Below, in pieces: positions 10,228-18,286 of a DNA stretch of 64,000 nucleotides (position 1 is the stretch's first letter; every line of letters begins with the position of its first letter). The translations under genes and the position numbers were made by a program. Source of the stretch: Oligosphaera ethanolica (GTDB lineage Bacteria; Verrucomicrobiota; Lentisphaeria; Oligosphaerales; Oligosphaeraceae). The notes beneath the pieces are model-generated. The model saw only the letters and a program-made list of their open reading frames with translations. It did no database searches and was not told the DNA's origin. Location of the stretch: NCBI RefSeq assembly GCF_030814695.1, contig NZ_JAUSVL010000001.1, forward strand, positions 4,748,227 through 4,812,226. Direction: 5' to 3'.

Positions 10228-10435
10228 AGGCATGCAACGAACGCTTAAACACTAAAACTTGCGGCAGGAACCTACAAGGAGTTCGATCAAGGTGAAGCAG
10301 CGTTGTTTCATGGGGTGCCCCTCCTGCGATATGATGCATTTTGTTTGCATGCCGGTAACCTAGCTAACGGATAGTATAGACAAAATTTGTTCAAAAACAA
10401 AGTGATATGTGAGAAGGCGCGCAAGTATGCGTAAG

Positions 10436-10554
10436 CGGTCAGTGTACACCCCGGCGCTTCGCTGGGACAATTTGCAGGAAACCCACGGTCAGTCGCCGCC
10501 CAACCATTCGACCTTGATTTCCGCCGACCTTTGCGGCAGCGTGTTTCATAGGAG
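10436..10554 (+). repeat. Dispersed repeat family A, copy 1
   Basis: Starts CGGTCAGT, contains GGGACAATTTGCAGGAAACC and a GCCGCC block, and ends TTTCATAGGAG (10544-10554). Other copies are at 15636, 21942 and 22061. The 10312-10962 interval holds only repeats; no gene is seen. Confidence 0.75.
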
Positions 10555-10618
10555 TCATTGATATTGGATGCCCGACATGCCGCCGACGTCAACCCCAGGC
10601 AAGCTAGTGAGTTCCATT

Positions 10619-10663
10619 GCCCCTTTGGCCCCAGTCAGCTTCGCCGACTGGGGCCAAAGGGGC
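10619..10663 (+). repeat. Family B long hairpin, copy 2
   Basis: A perfect 18-bp stem, GCCCCTTTGGCCCCAGTC (10619-10636) with its complement (10646-10663), and loop AGCTTCGCC. A second, shorter palindrome (CCCAGGGCGGCGC to GCTTGCCCTGGGC) follows at about 10693-10735. Confidence 0.8.
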
Positions 10664-10748
10664 CGAGGAACACGAGCGTAGAGGGCGCGCTGCCCAGGGC
10701 GGCGCGCGCCTTCGGCGCCGCTTGCCCTGGGCTGGTATGTTTCGCGCT

Positions 10749-10855
10749 TTCAGCGCTTCTGCCGCTTCGCGGCGGAAATGCACGACGAGAAAAGGCTGCT
10801 TGGTTGAACAAGTGCCATGGATACCGTTAAATGAAGAGCATCGGTTTCATAGGAG
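10749..10855 (+). repeat. Dispersed repeat family D, copy 1
   Basis: About 107 bases from TTCAGCGCTTCTGCCGCTTC to TTTCATAGGAG. The copy at 15841-15947 differs at only two positions, so dispersal was recent. Confidence 0.8.
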
Positions 10856-10962
10856 CGTCCCTTGATACCGGCTGTTATCAAATAGATTGCCATCACTGTC
10901 GTCGGAACCGGCACGAGATGTCCGTGGTGGTGGCGTTACGGGACACCAGGGCAACGCCAGAC

Positions 10963-13653
10963 TTACTCGATGGTCAGCCGGCCTTTGCCGGCGATGCTGA
11001 CAATGAGCGTCCGGTGCGTTTCTGACCATTGGCCGGTTACTGGTGCGTTTTGCCAGCGCAGGATGGCTGGCTCTTTGCTCAGGCCGGAGATGACGACCTC
11101 GCTGGGGCCTTCTGGCCACAACGCCAGATCAAGCTCGCAGCGGCCGTCGGCGCCACGCCAGTTGCTGATGTCGCCCAGTGCGTGCACGATGACACCAGGA
11201 ACGACGGCTTTGGTGCTGAATATCGGTGTTTTGCCGAAAGCCTGGGGCAGGCCATGCTGAACAGTGCCGGGGTTGATGGCCGGGCCATTGCCTTGCTGTT
11301 GGGCGAGGATGAAGAAATCTGGCAGTAGGCCCTGGAGTTTACTGTCGCTTAGGGGGTGGGTCATTTGCAGGCCGGCGATGGTGATGCCATCGGCCAGCTG
11401 CTGCCAGAATTGGCGCTTTTCGCGATTGGGCAGTTCGTCCAGATAGTGGAGCAGCTCGTTGCGATAGACCAGTCCGCACCATTGCACCGGCAGGCCAATC
11501 CAGAAGGGCGCTTTCCAGCTGGTGGCGCCCAGTACCGCGATGGTGCCGTAACGGCCGACGGGGCCATGTTCCAGAACCGGATCAATTAAATACACGAAGG
11601 GCACGCCACTCAAAGCCCAGTACTCGGCCTCACTGAGGTATTTTTCATCACCGCTGATGCGGTATGCCGCGACGCAGAGTTTGAGCATGTAGGCCGCACC
11701 AAGAATATCCGGCGTGTGGAGGGCGATCTCCCAGGTCTGAGCGCCGCGCGGCGCGTCGTGCCGGTACAGGTCGAGAACGCGGTCGACAGCACCGAGGAAA
11801 TCCGCCCGGAACGCCGGATCGCCGGCGGCCTGCGCATAGTAGGCGGGAAGGGTGAGGCGGTTCGCGGTGAGGCCGTTGGCATGGTCCGTCCAGTGAGTGA
11901 CGCCGTAGTCATGCTTGGCGGTGGGATTGGCAACGTACGGCGAACTGCCATCCGAACGCAGCTTGGCCAAGATGTCGCGCGCGCCGCCGGCGGCCCGATC
12001 CAGCCAGGACAAGGATTGGTTGAAGTACATCCGTACAAATAGCTCATGGCGGCCATGCGAAACACCTGAGGAATAACCCAGCTCCTGGTATTTGGGCAAT
12101 ACCTCGGCAAGGCGCTGGCGGATGCGAGTGGCTAAGGCCGCGTCGGTGGTTTCACCGGCGAGCCAGGCGAGAAAGACCAGCGCGTCCGCGGCGGGCTGGG
12201 CAGCGAATTTTTCAGGGTTGGGAACGACGGCGTGCCGCCATTTGCCGTCGGCATAGGAGCTTGAGTCCAGCCAGCCTTTGGCAAGCAGCGCAAGAGCGGC
12301 CTGGTAGCCACCGGCGTACTCCGGCAAGGGCGGCAGCTGCTTGCGTTGGAGGTAGTCTTTGACGGCAGCAATGACGCTGTCGCCATCGCCGGCGCTGATC
12401 AGTGTGGTCATGCTGTAGTCGCGATTTCCTTCCCAGTGCATGGGCTCATAGACATTGAAGTCATTTTCAATGCGTCCCTGGCAGACGCCGGGCGACCACA
12501 ACGCGAAGAGATGGGCGCCGGAGTTATAGATGCGGTCGGGGCTGTCGAAGATTGGGCCGGGCTTCAGGCTTTCGTCCCAACTGAGGGCGAGCCACTGGCG
12601 ATCCTGGAGAATGGCCATCAGCGGAAAGCAGACTTTGTGATTGGACACCAGCCGGCGAATGGCGTTGGGGCCCTCGATGTCCTTAGTGTCCGACGATGGT
12701 TCGTCCATTAGGTACTCGACACCGGCGAAGAGTGCCTGGTCTTTGGCGCTGCCGAAGGAGCCCAGGCCGGGGAAAAGCGTCAGCCACGGCACGTTGATCA
12801 TGTCCGCGGCGGCAGAAAGCATGATGGTGGTGTTGATGGCGATGGCGTTGCCGTTCTGAGCTTGGAAGCTACGGCTGATGCGCCATGCGCGGCCATCGGC
12901 GTCCCGGTGGCTGGCCACGCAGAGCAACGCATTGTCCTGGCGTTCCCAGTTCAGTTCGAGGTCACTGAGAGCGATAGTTGTCGGCTGCCCGGCAGCATTG
13001 AGCACAACGATGTCGTCGTTGGCCTGGCCACTGGCCAAGCGCAGCCCTTTGCGTTCGAGGATGAAGTCGCCCCAGCGACGCGGATGGTGACGCAGGACCA
13101 AGTCGCCTGCCAATAAAGACTGCGTCGACTGCTCCGTCTGCGGCACGGCGGGCTTGCTAAAGCGGGTGTTGAAGAGGGGCACCATGGGCGTGACCTTAAT
13201 GCTTGCTAGGGTGAATTCGCCTTCGTTCTGTGCCGGGTCTATGCGCAGGCGGTCGCCAGGCTGCAGCCGGGGGATGAGGGCACTGCCAGTCTGCCAGGTG
13301 CCATCACCAGTGGCGGCAATGCGCACGCTGCTGCCGGCGACGAAACGTGGGCCGTAGAAAACCTCAATGGCTGAAGCAACACGATTGGCAAAGGTCACTT
13401 CGAGTTTGAGCAGCTCGTACTCGCCTTCGGGAAGTGTGTCGCACGGCGGTCCTTCGATCCATGGATCTTCCTGCCCGCTGCAAATAACATGCAGGCCCTC
13501 GGGGCCTGGGGTGATGGACTTTACCCGCGGGTTGCCTACCCACCCATGCAACTGCGAGCCACTAAAGTCAAAAAGCGTGACTGTCTCGGCCGCGAACGCT
13601 GCTGCGGCCAACAACGATACCATCAGCGTCCCGAAAATAGACTTGCGCTTCAT
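10963..13653 (-). CDS. Large secreted protein, probable glycan-active toroid enzyme, unassigned
   Basis: 896 residues with a clear signal peptide (MKRKSIFGTLMVSLLAAAAFAA). Residues about 22-155 look like a beta-sandwich (LFDFSGSQLHGWVG, with alternating strands). Residues about 170-440 are beta-rich with many tryptophans (WLALSWDESLKPGP, EPMHWEGNRDYSMTT). About 450-760 is helix-rich with tryptophan and tyrosine motifs in the style of alpha/alpha-toroid glycosidases or lyases (THWTDHANGLTANRL, TWEIALHTPDILGAAYML). I do not recognise a named family and cannot place catalytic residues. The ATG has AAGGGAA upstream. It is probably extracellular, with carbohydrate as substrate by context: it neighbours a GH13 gene and a three-gene glycosidase group. 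Confidence 0.8.
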   Translation of the reverse strand: MKRKSIFGTLMVSLLAAAAFAAETVTLFDFSGSQLHGWVGNPRVKSITPGPEGLHVICSGQEDPWIEGPPCDTLPEGEYELLKLEVTFANRVASAIEVFYGPRFVAGSSVRIAATGDGTWQTGSALIPRLQPGDRLRIDPAQNEGEFTLASIKVTPMVPLFNTRFSKPAVPQTEQSTQSLLAGDLVLRHHPRRWGDFILERKGLRLASGQANDDIVVLNAAGQPTTIALSDLELNWERQDNALLCVASHRDADGRAWRISRSFQAQNGNAIAINTTIMLSAAADMINVPWLTLFPGLGSFGSAKDQALFAGVEYLMDEPSSDTKDIEGPNAIRRLVSNHKVCFPLMAILQDRQWLALSWDESLKPGPIFDSPDRIYNSGAHLFALWSPGVCQGRIENDFNVYEPMHWEGNRDYSMTTLISAGDGDSVIAAVKDYLQRKQLPPLPEYAGGYQAALALLAKGWLDSSSYADGKWRHAVVPNPEKFAAQPAADALVFLAWLAGETTDAALATRIRQRLAEVLPKYQELGYSSGVSHGRHELFVRMYFNQSLSWLDRAAGGARDILAKLRSDGSSPYVANPTAKHDYGVTHWTDHANGLTANRLTLPAYYAQAAGDPAFRADFLGAVDRVLDLYRHDAPRGAQTWEIALHTPDILGAAYMLKLCVAAYRISGDEKYLSEAEYWALSGVPFVYLIDPVLEHGPVGRYGTIAVLGATSWKAPFWIGLPVQWCGLVYRNELLHYLDELPNREKRQFWQQLADGITIAGLQMTHPLSDSKLQGLLPDFFILAQQQGNGPAINPGTVQHGLPQAFGKTPIFSTKAVVPGVIVHALGDISNWRGADGRCELDLALWPEGPSEVVISGLSKEPAILRWQNAPVTGQWSETHRTLIVSIAGKGRLTIE

Positions 13654-14244
13654 GCTGGATTCCCTTTGTGTCGTTTGGATGGGCTGCTCGCGCTGAGCGT
13701 TGGCGCCTAACCTGTCTATGCGGGCTCTGGCGCCGACAAGTCTGGCTGTGCCCAGTGTGCGGTTGTGGCTACCTCAGCTGTATACATTGGCTAATGACCT
13801 CGTTACTATGGCAAGATCATTACGAAAGACAACCGCCAGCCAGGTTTTTCCCTAACTGTGAGACGCATGCTTTACGGTCGGCGTGGATGGACGGGGTGAA
13901 ATCACCATTGCCCCATCCGATCGGCCGGGATATCGGCGCGCGAGTGGACGCCCGCTGAGCTCATGCGACGCTGCGGGCTAAAAGGTCGCCCTCACGACCG
14001 TGAGACGAGAGACGAGAGACCCCAGCGCAGTGCCATCCGGTCCTCACGGTCCCCGGCGTGCCCAGGGACCGGCTGGGGCGGACACATAGGTCCGCCCCTA
14101 CGCGGTCTGATCGGTCTGACCGGTCTTTTTATTCTGGTGGGCGGGGGTATATTCAGGCGCGAAATTCGGCGTTGCCGCGTTGTTGCGGCGGGAAGGGGCC
14201 GGGCTGGTTGTTTCCATTTGGCAGCTTGATCAAGAGGTGTCGTT
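13654..14244. other. Intergenic stretch with repeat fragments
   Basis: No convincing gene. It holds a fragment shared with 5572-5625 in reverse (GCGAGTGGACGCC... CATGCGACG), a short GACGAGA duplication, and a palindromic GTCCGCCCCTACG-type piece. The amylase ribosome site AAGAGGTG lies at its right end. Confidence 0.5.
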
Positions 14245-15645
14245 TTGCGTTACAAACCCACGTATGCGTCCGTCCGTGATCCGTTGGTCGATCGTGCTCG
14301 GCCGGTACCGGCTTTTTTGCACTCAGCGGTGATGTACCAGATTTTTCTGCGGCCTTTCACGCCTGAGGGCACGCTGGCGGCGGCGCAGGCGCTGTTGCCG
14401 CACGTGGCGTCGCTCGGGGTGGACATCGTCTATCTGTGTCCGGTGATGTTGGCGGATGACGATCCGCGCCAGGATTTTTGGAGCGGCCGGCAGCGCGGCA
14501 GTGGCTTGAACAACCCGCGCAATCCCTATCGCGTGAAGGACTTCTTTGCCGTCGATCCTGAATACGGCAGCGCCGAGGATCTGCGGCGTTTTGTTGATGA
14601 AGTGCATCGCCTGGGCATGCGGATCATTTTTGACTTGGTGTACTTCCATTGCGGGCCGACAGCGGTCTTTCTGGACGAGCACCCGGATTATGTGCTGCGT
14701 GACGAGCATGGCGCGATGCGCATTGGCGAGTGGCGTTTTCCGGAGATGAACCTGGCCAATCCGGCCGTGCGCGAATACTTTTATCGCAACATGGCGTTTT
14801 TTCTGCGGGATTACGCTGTCGATGGCTTTCGCTGTGACGTCGCGGACAAGCTGCCGGTGGATTTTTGGGAGGAGGGCTACCGCCGCTGCCGGGCGATCAA
14901 GGCCGATTGCATCATGATGTGTGAGGGCCTGCGTGGTGACGATCAGCACGAGGCTTTTGATCTCAGTTATGGCTTCTATACGCAGTGGGCCATCCGTGAC
15001 ATGCTGCGCGGCAAGAGCGGAGCTCGTGAACTCCAGACCGCCTGGGACCAGGAACAGCTTGATTACCCTCGGGGCTTTCATTGGATGCGCTGTTTTGACA
15101 ACCACGACTACGCTATGGACACGACCATGCACGGCGGCCGCTACGAGGCCAGCTGCGGCAAGGACAGCTGCGACGCCATGCTTGCTCTGATCTTCACGCT
15201 CAATGGCATGCCCATGGTCTATAATGGCCAGGAAGTGGCCGATGATGCTCCGCACAGCATCTACGCCAATCGCGAGTACGGCCGCTTGTTCATCAACTGG
15301 TCACGCGCGCTGACCCAGGCCGGCAAGGACCGCATGGACTTGCTGCGCAAACTCACGGCTTTCCGACATCGCCTGCCGGCGCTCTTTGATGCGCCCTTGC
15401 GCTGGCTGGAAAGCGGCGCGCCGGAGCAGGTCTTCGCGTTTTCGCGCTCACTACCGGAGGGCAACGTTTTCCTGGCGGTCAATGTCGCCGGCGAGACAGC
15501 CGAGACGGCCTGGGATAGTGCGTTGCAGCCGCGGGAGGTCATTGCCGCCAGTGCCGGCGTGGAATGGCCGACGACCGCCGACGGCCACCGGCGGCTGCGC
15601 CTGCCGCCGCGAGGCTTCGTCATCGGCAGCTGCATCGGTCAGTAA
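14245..15645 (+). CDS. GH13 alpha-amylase family glycosidase
   Basis: A 466-residue (beta/alpha)8 GH13 enzyme acting on alpha-glucans, probably cytoplasmic because no signal peptide is seen. All core motifs are present: DLVYFHCG (region I), GFRCDVAD with nucleophile D198, an acid/base glutamate in CEGLRG (E227), and FDNHD with the stabilising D285. A small beta domain follows from about residue 395. The start is TTG at 14245, with AAGAGGTG six bases upstream; an ATG further in would cut the N-terminus. Product specificity cannot be fixed from motifs. Oddity: the last codons and the TAA stop lie inside repeat A (CGGTCAGTAACC), so insertion of the repeat has set the C-terminus as IGQ-stop. Confidence 0.9.
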   Translation: MRYKPTYASVRDPLVDRARPVPAFLHSAVMYQIFLRPFTPEGTLAAAQALLPHVASLGVDIVYLCPVMLADDDPRQDFWSGRQRGSGLNNPRNPYRVKDFFAVDPEYGSAEDLRRFVDEVHRLGMRIIFDLVYFHCGPTAVFLDEHPDYVLRDEHGAMRIGEWRFPEMNLANPAVREYFYRNMAFFLRDYAVDGFRCDVADKLPVDFWEEGYRRCRAIKADCIMMCEGLRGDDQHEAFDLSYGFYTQWAIRDMLRGKSGARELQTAWDQEQLDYPRGFHWMRCFDNHDYAMDTTMHGGRYEASCGKDSCDAMLALIFTLNGMPMVYNGQEVADDAPHSIYANREYGRLFINWSRALTQAGKDRMDLLRKLTAFRHRLPALFDAPLRWLESGAPEQVFAFSRSLPEGNVFLAVNVAGETAETAWDSALQPREVIAASAGVEWPTTADGHRRLRLPPRGFVIGSCIGQ

Positions 15646-15752
15646 CCACCCCGGTGGGGAAAACACCGGGGACAATTTGCAGGAAGCCTGCGGCCCGCCG
15701 CCGTCCAACCATTACACATGGGTGGCTAACCAGGCAGCGGATTTCTTAGGAG
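15636..15752 (+). repeat. Dispersed repeat family A, copy overlapping the amylase stop
   Basis: Begins CGGTCAGTAACC like the copy at 21942 and ends TTTCTTAGGAG (15742-15752). Its first ten bases supply the end of the GH13 reading frame. Confidence 0.8.
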
Positions 15753-15840
15753 CAATGTTCTTCACATAGCATGCGGCAATCGCCGGCGATGAGTTGATTG
15801 GTAACCATGCACAAGATCATTCGCCGAGGTTTTGAGCACC

Positions 15841-15947
15841 TTCAGCGCTTCTGCCGCTTCGCGGCGGAAATGCACGACGAGAAAAGGCTGCTTGGTTGAA
15901 CAAGTGCCATGGATACCGTTACATGAAGAGCATCGGTTTCTTAGGAG
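15841..15947 (+). repeat. Dispersed repeat family D, copy 2
   Basis: Near-identical to 10749-10855 (two substitutions, one of them in the terminal TTTCTTAGGAG). It sits between convergent GH13 and oxidoreductase genes. Confidence 0.8.
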
Positions 15948-15982
15948 TAAGGCTCGGCCGAAGCGGCGGCGTCTGTCTGTAT

Positions 15983-16990
15983 TTACTGGTAGTATCCGGC
16001 GGCTTGGAGGAGTGCTTCCTGCACGAGGAGTTCGTGAAGGACGGGGTAGGGGTTGGTGATTTCGCCGCGGATGATGCGGGCGAGTTCGGTCAGTTGCAGG
16101 TCGTAGCGGCCCTGCATGACGGGCATGACCACGTCGTGGGTACCGGCCTTGAATTCCGCGTTGTCCTCTTTGAGGGTGAGGCGGACATGGAGCGGGTCGA
16201 GATGGTAGCGGCTGCTGTGATGTTCGAGGGGGCAGATATCCACGGTGCCCTTGGTGCCGCAGACGATGAGCCGGCGGTGCTTCATACCGTCGATTTCCAC
16301 TACGGAGGTGCGGATGGACGCCGTCGCGCGCGGGTATTCCATGACGGCGAAGCCGTTGTCGTAAAGGTTGTCATCGCGGGTTTTGCGTTGATAGGGCGTG
16401 ACCTTCTGAGGGCGGCCCAGGAGGGATATTACCAGGTCGATGAGATGACCGCCGAAGATGTACATGGCGCCGCCCTTGAAGCCGGACAGCCAGCGGCGGT
16501 AGTCATCGCCGTCATAGCGACTCATGACGGCATGGACCTCGAAGATGTCGCCGAGCCAGCCGCTGCGGGCGGCCTTGAAGCAGAAATTGACGGCCGGGTT
16601 GTTGCGGTACATGTAGCCAAGTTGGATGCACAGGTGTTTCTGGCGGAAACAATCGAGCAGCCTGCGGAAGGGCTCGAGCTCCTCGCCGCCGGGTTTGTCC
16701 ATGTGGATATGCATGCCGTGGTCGACGCAGCGCTGGGCGGTACTGAGCAGATCAAAACCGTCGGTTTCGACGGCGACGGCTTCCAGGCCGGGAGTCTGGA
16801 AGAGCTCTTCCTCCGTCAGCCAAGGCAGGCCTTGGTATTGGGGCAGGTTGCCCCGGCGCTCTTTCCACTCCGGGTCGCTTTCCACGACGCCGACGACCTC
16901 GTAGAAGTCGCTGAGGCGACGGAAGGCCGCCATCTTTTCCGATGCGTGGTTGTGACCGATGCCAATTTGACCGATTTTGATCTTTTTCAT
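15983..16990 (-). CDS. Gfo/Idh/MocA family oxidoreductase
   Basis: A 335-residue NAD(P)-dependent oxidoreductase, cytoplasmic. The N-terminal Rossmann fold has GQIGIGHNHASEKM; the family's EKP signature appears as MDKPGG (about residue 98). The C-terminal alpha/beta domain has GGHLIDLVISLLG, where the histidine is a likely catalytic residue. Family members oxidise or epimerise sugars, inositols and glycosides. It is last in a minus-strand group with an MGH1-like hydrolase (36 bases upstream) and a GH39-like protein, which suggests it processes sugars released by those enzymes. The exact substrate is unknown. Confidence 0.88.
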   Translation of the reverse strand: MKKIKIGQIGIGHNHASEKMAAFRRLSDFYEVVGVVESDPEWKERRGNLPQYQGLPWLTEEELFQTPGLEAVAVETDGFDLLSTAQRCVDHGMHIHMDKPGGEELEPFRRLLDCFRQKHLCIQLGYMYRNNPAVNFCFKAARSGWLGDIFEVHAVMSRYDGDDYRRWLSGFKGGAMYIFGGHLIDLVISLLGRPQKVTPYQRKTRDDNLYDNGFAVMEYPRATASIRTSVVEIDGMKHRRLIVCGTKGTVDICPLEHHSSRYHLDPLHVRLTLKEDNAEFKAGTHDVVMPVMQGRYDLQLTELARIIRGEITNPYPVLHELLVQEALLQAAGYYQ

Positions 16991-17026
16991 GATGCTGTTC
17001 CTGCTCAGTGGTGCGGCGTGCCGCTC

Positions 17027-18235
17027 TTAGTTTTTGCCGCTGATGATCTTGGCGGCTTCGAGGAAGATGATGAGGCTCGGGGTATAATTGACGCCGGTGC
17101 CGATGGGAGCACCAGTGAAGGGGTTGATTTCCTGGGGGAATTTGCTGTCGTAGGCGATGAAGGCGCGCAGCCAGCGCAGGAGGAGGCGCTTAAGGTCGTC
17201 CTGACGACCATACTCCTTCATCCAGAAGATGGCGCGCAAGGTCGTGAGAGCCTGGGTGTTGGCGCCCCAGGAATTCTTCGGGCATGTCTTGACGAAATGC
17301 GGGTCGGAGATGGCGACGGCCGGAATGGGGTAGGCCGGCATGAACTCCTTGGGATCGTGGAAGTAGCGCGTATAAATGCGGTCGAAGACGTCTTGATCAA
17401 GAACGCGGTTGAGGAAGAGCCGGGTGATGTGCTCGGTGCGGTATTTGCGCAGGTCACGGCTGTCGCGGTCGTAGTAAAAATCGTCTTCGGCGCAGTAGAG
17501 CCACGCGTCGATTTTGGCTTTGATTTCGGCTGCCTGTTCGTGCCAGAGGGCGGCCTCGTGGTCTTTGCCGAGGGCCGTGGCCAGTTCGGCCAGGGCCATG
17601 CGATTGCCGTAGAGCATGGCGGAGAGATCGACGGAGAGCACAGGCATGATGGGCAGGTTGGGCATGTTTACGGCGTCCTTGCCGGGGCAGCCGTGGGGGA
17701 TGCCATCGTCGGTCACGCGGGGGTCGTTGTCATGGCCGGTGTCCCATTCGCAGAACATTTCGGCGAGGCCGGTGCCGCGGCGGTTGCGGTATTTGCCGAA
17801 CCACCGGTCATAGCGCGAGCCGGCCTGGTAGATGGCGGTGAGGGCCTCTTCGCCCTGGCCGGTCTTTTGGGCGATGGTCATGGCGCAGCGGGTGAAAGGG
17901 AAGATGCACTGGACCTGCCCGTAGCCGGCCTCACATTGGAAATAGCCGGTCTTGGTATCCAGCGGTAGAACGAAGGGCAGGAGCCCGTCCTCGCGCTGGT
18001 AGCGCATGAACGCCCGCTGTGATGCCCAGGCGGACTCCGGGTCGTAGTCGGCCAGGAAGATATTGTCCTGGTTGTGTTCCAGCCAGATGCCGCGATAGAC
18101 ATCGCCCGCCAGCAGCAGCGGCACGGGATATTGCTCGAACTGGCGACGATTGGCCAGCAGGGCCGCACGGACTCTGCCGGACCAATCGCGGATGCGTGCT
18201 TTTTCCTCCGAACTGAAGACCTCTTTGGCAATCAT
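17027..18235 (-). CDS. MGH1/GH63-like alpha/alpha-toroid glycoside hydrolase
   Basis: 402 residues without signal peptide. Motifs GDVYRGIWLEHNQDNIFLADY, CEWDTGHDNDPR (about 168-179) and LFLNRVLDQDVF resemble the mannosylglycerate hydrolase (MGH1)/GH63 (alpha/alpha)6 barrel, with an aspartate in EWDTGHD as likely acid and a C-terminal glutamate (PQEINPFTG) as likely base. Those residue roles are inferred from the fold family, not tested. It lies 51 bases downstream of the GH39-like gene and just upstream of a Gfo/Idh/MocA gene, so the three probably form an operon. Confidence 0.75.
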   Translation of the reverse strand: MIAKEVFSSEEKARIRDWSGRVRAALLANRRQFEQYPVPLLLAGDVYRGIWLEHNQDNIFLADYDPESAWASQRAFMRYQREDGLLPFVLPLDTKTGYFQCEAGYGQVQCIFPFTRCAMTIAQKTGQGEEALTAIYQAGSRYDRWFGKYRNRRGTGLAEMFCEWDTGHDNDPRVTDDGIPHGCPGKDAVNMPNLPIMPVLSVDLSAMLYGNRMALAELATALGKDHEAALWHEQAAEIKAKIDAWLYCAEDDFYYDRDSRDLRKYRTEHITRLFLNRVLDQDVFDRIYTRYFHDPKEFMPAYPIPAVAISDPHFVKTCPKNSWGANTQALTTLRAIFWMKEYGRQDDLKRLLLRWLRAFIAYDSKFPQEINPFTGAPIGTGVNYTPSLIIFLEAAKIISGKN

Positions 18236-18286
18236 TGACGCAGTCCTCTGCTTGCGGTGGCTTGCATCCAGGCGCGCCGGGTGGCG

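Larger units (their letters stand above)
8381..10275 (+). mobile_element. Cargo-free serine-integrase element inserted in prepilin codons
   Basis: An element of 1893 bp bounded by a shared AC dinucleotide (plus strand 8381-8382 and 10274-10275; GT on the gene strand). On the gene strand the right junction reads CTT-GT-AGGTTCC and the left GGAACCA-GT-CGTC. Swapping at GT gives an uninterrupted gene (CTT-GT-CGTCATC, coding L-V-V-I) and a circular-form site GGAACCA-GT-AGGTTCC, an inverted repeat around the dinucleotide. This is what is known for large serine recombinases, which cut with a 2-bp overlap and leave no target duplication. The only gene inside is the recombinase; no cargo, excisionase or TnpB-like gene is visible. 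Confidence 0.92.
7813..10311 (-). pseudogene. Prepilin-type H-X9-DG protein gene split by a serine-recombinase element
   Basis: The 5' piece lies at 10276-10311 (ATG at 10311, GGAGG upstream) and encodes MKQRCFTLIELL. The 3' piece lies at 7813-8382 and starts at V-VIAIIAILAAMLLPALSKAR. Removing 8383-10275 joins them in frame into a 201-residue protein with the class III prepilin N-terminus and a C-terminal RHNELANALYLDGHV, which is the H-X9-DG motif. As it stands, the 5' piece reads into the element and stops after 19 codons, and the 3' piece is preceded by TAG, so no full prepilin can be made. Members of this family are exported, cleaved after the short leader and probably assembled by a type II secretion or pilus-like machine. 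The coding sequence is otherwise undamaged, so the loss may be recent and reversible. Confidence 0.93.

Noticed and set aside
10271..10275. GG or CC as crossover dinucleotide of the serine-recombinase element
   Set aside because: Both junctions also share GTAGG-like and CC stretches, but joining there leaves the prepilin out of frame; only GT restores the frame and a symmetric element joint.
15896..17968. 690-residue plus-strand open frame
   Set aside because: It lies antisense over the Gfo/Idh/MocA and MGH1-like genes, has valine/glycine/alanine-rich composition typical of antisense frames in GC-rich DNA, and no ribosome site or domain.
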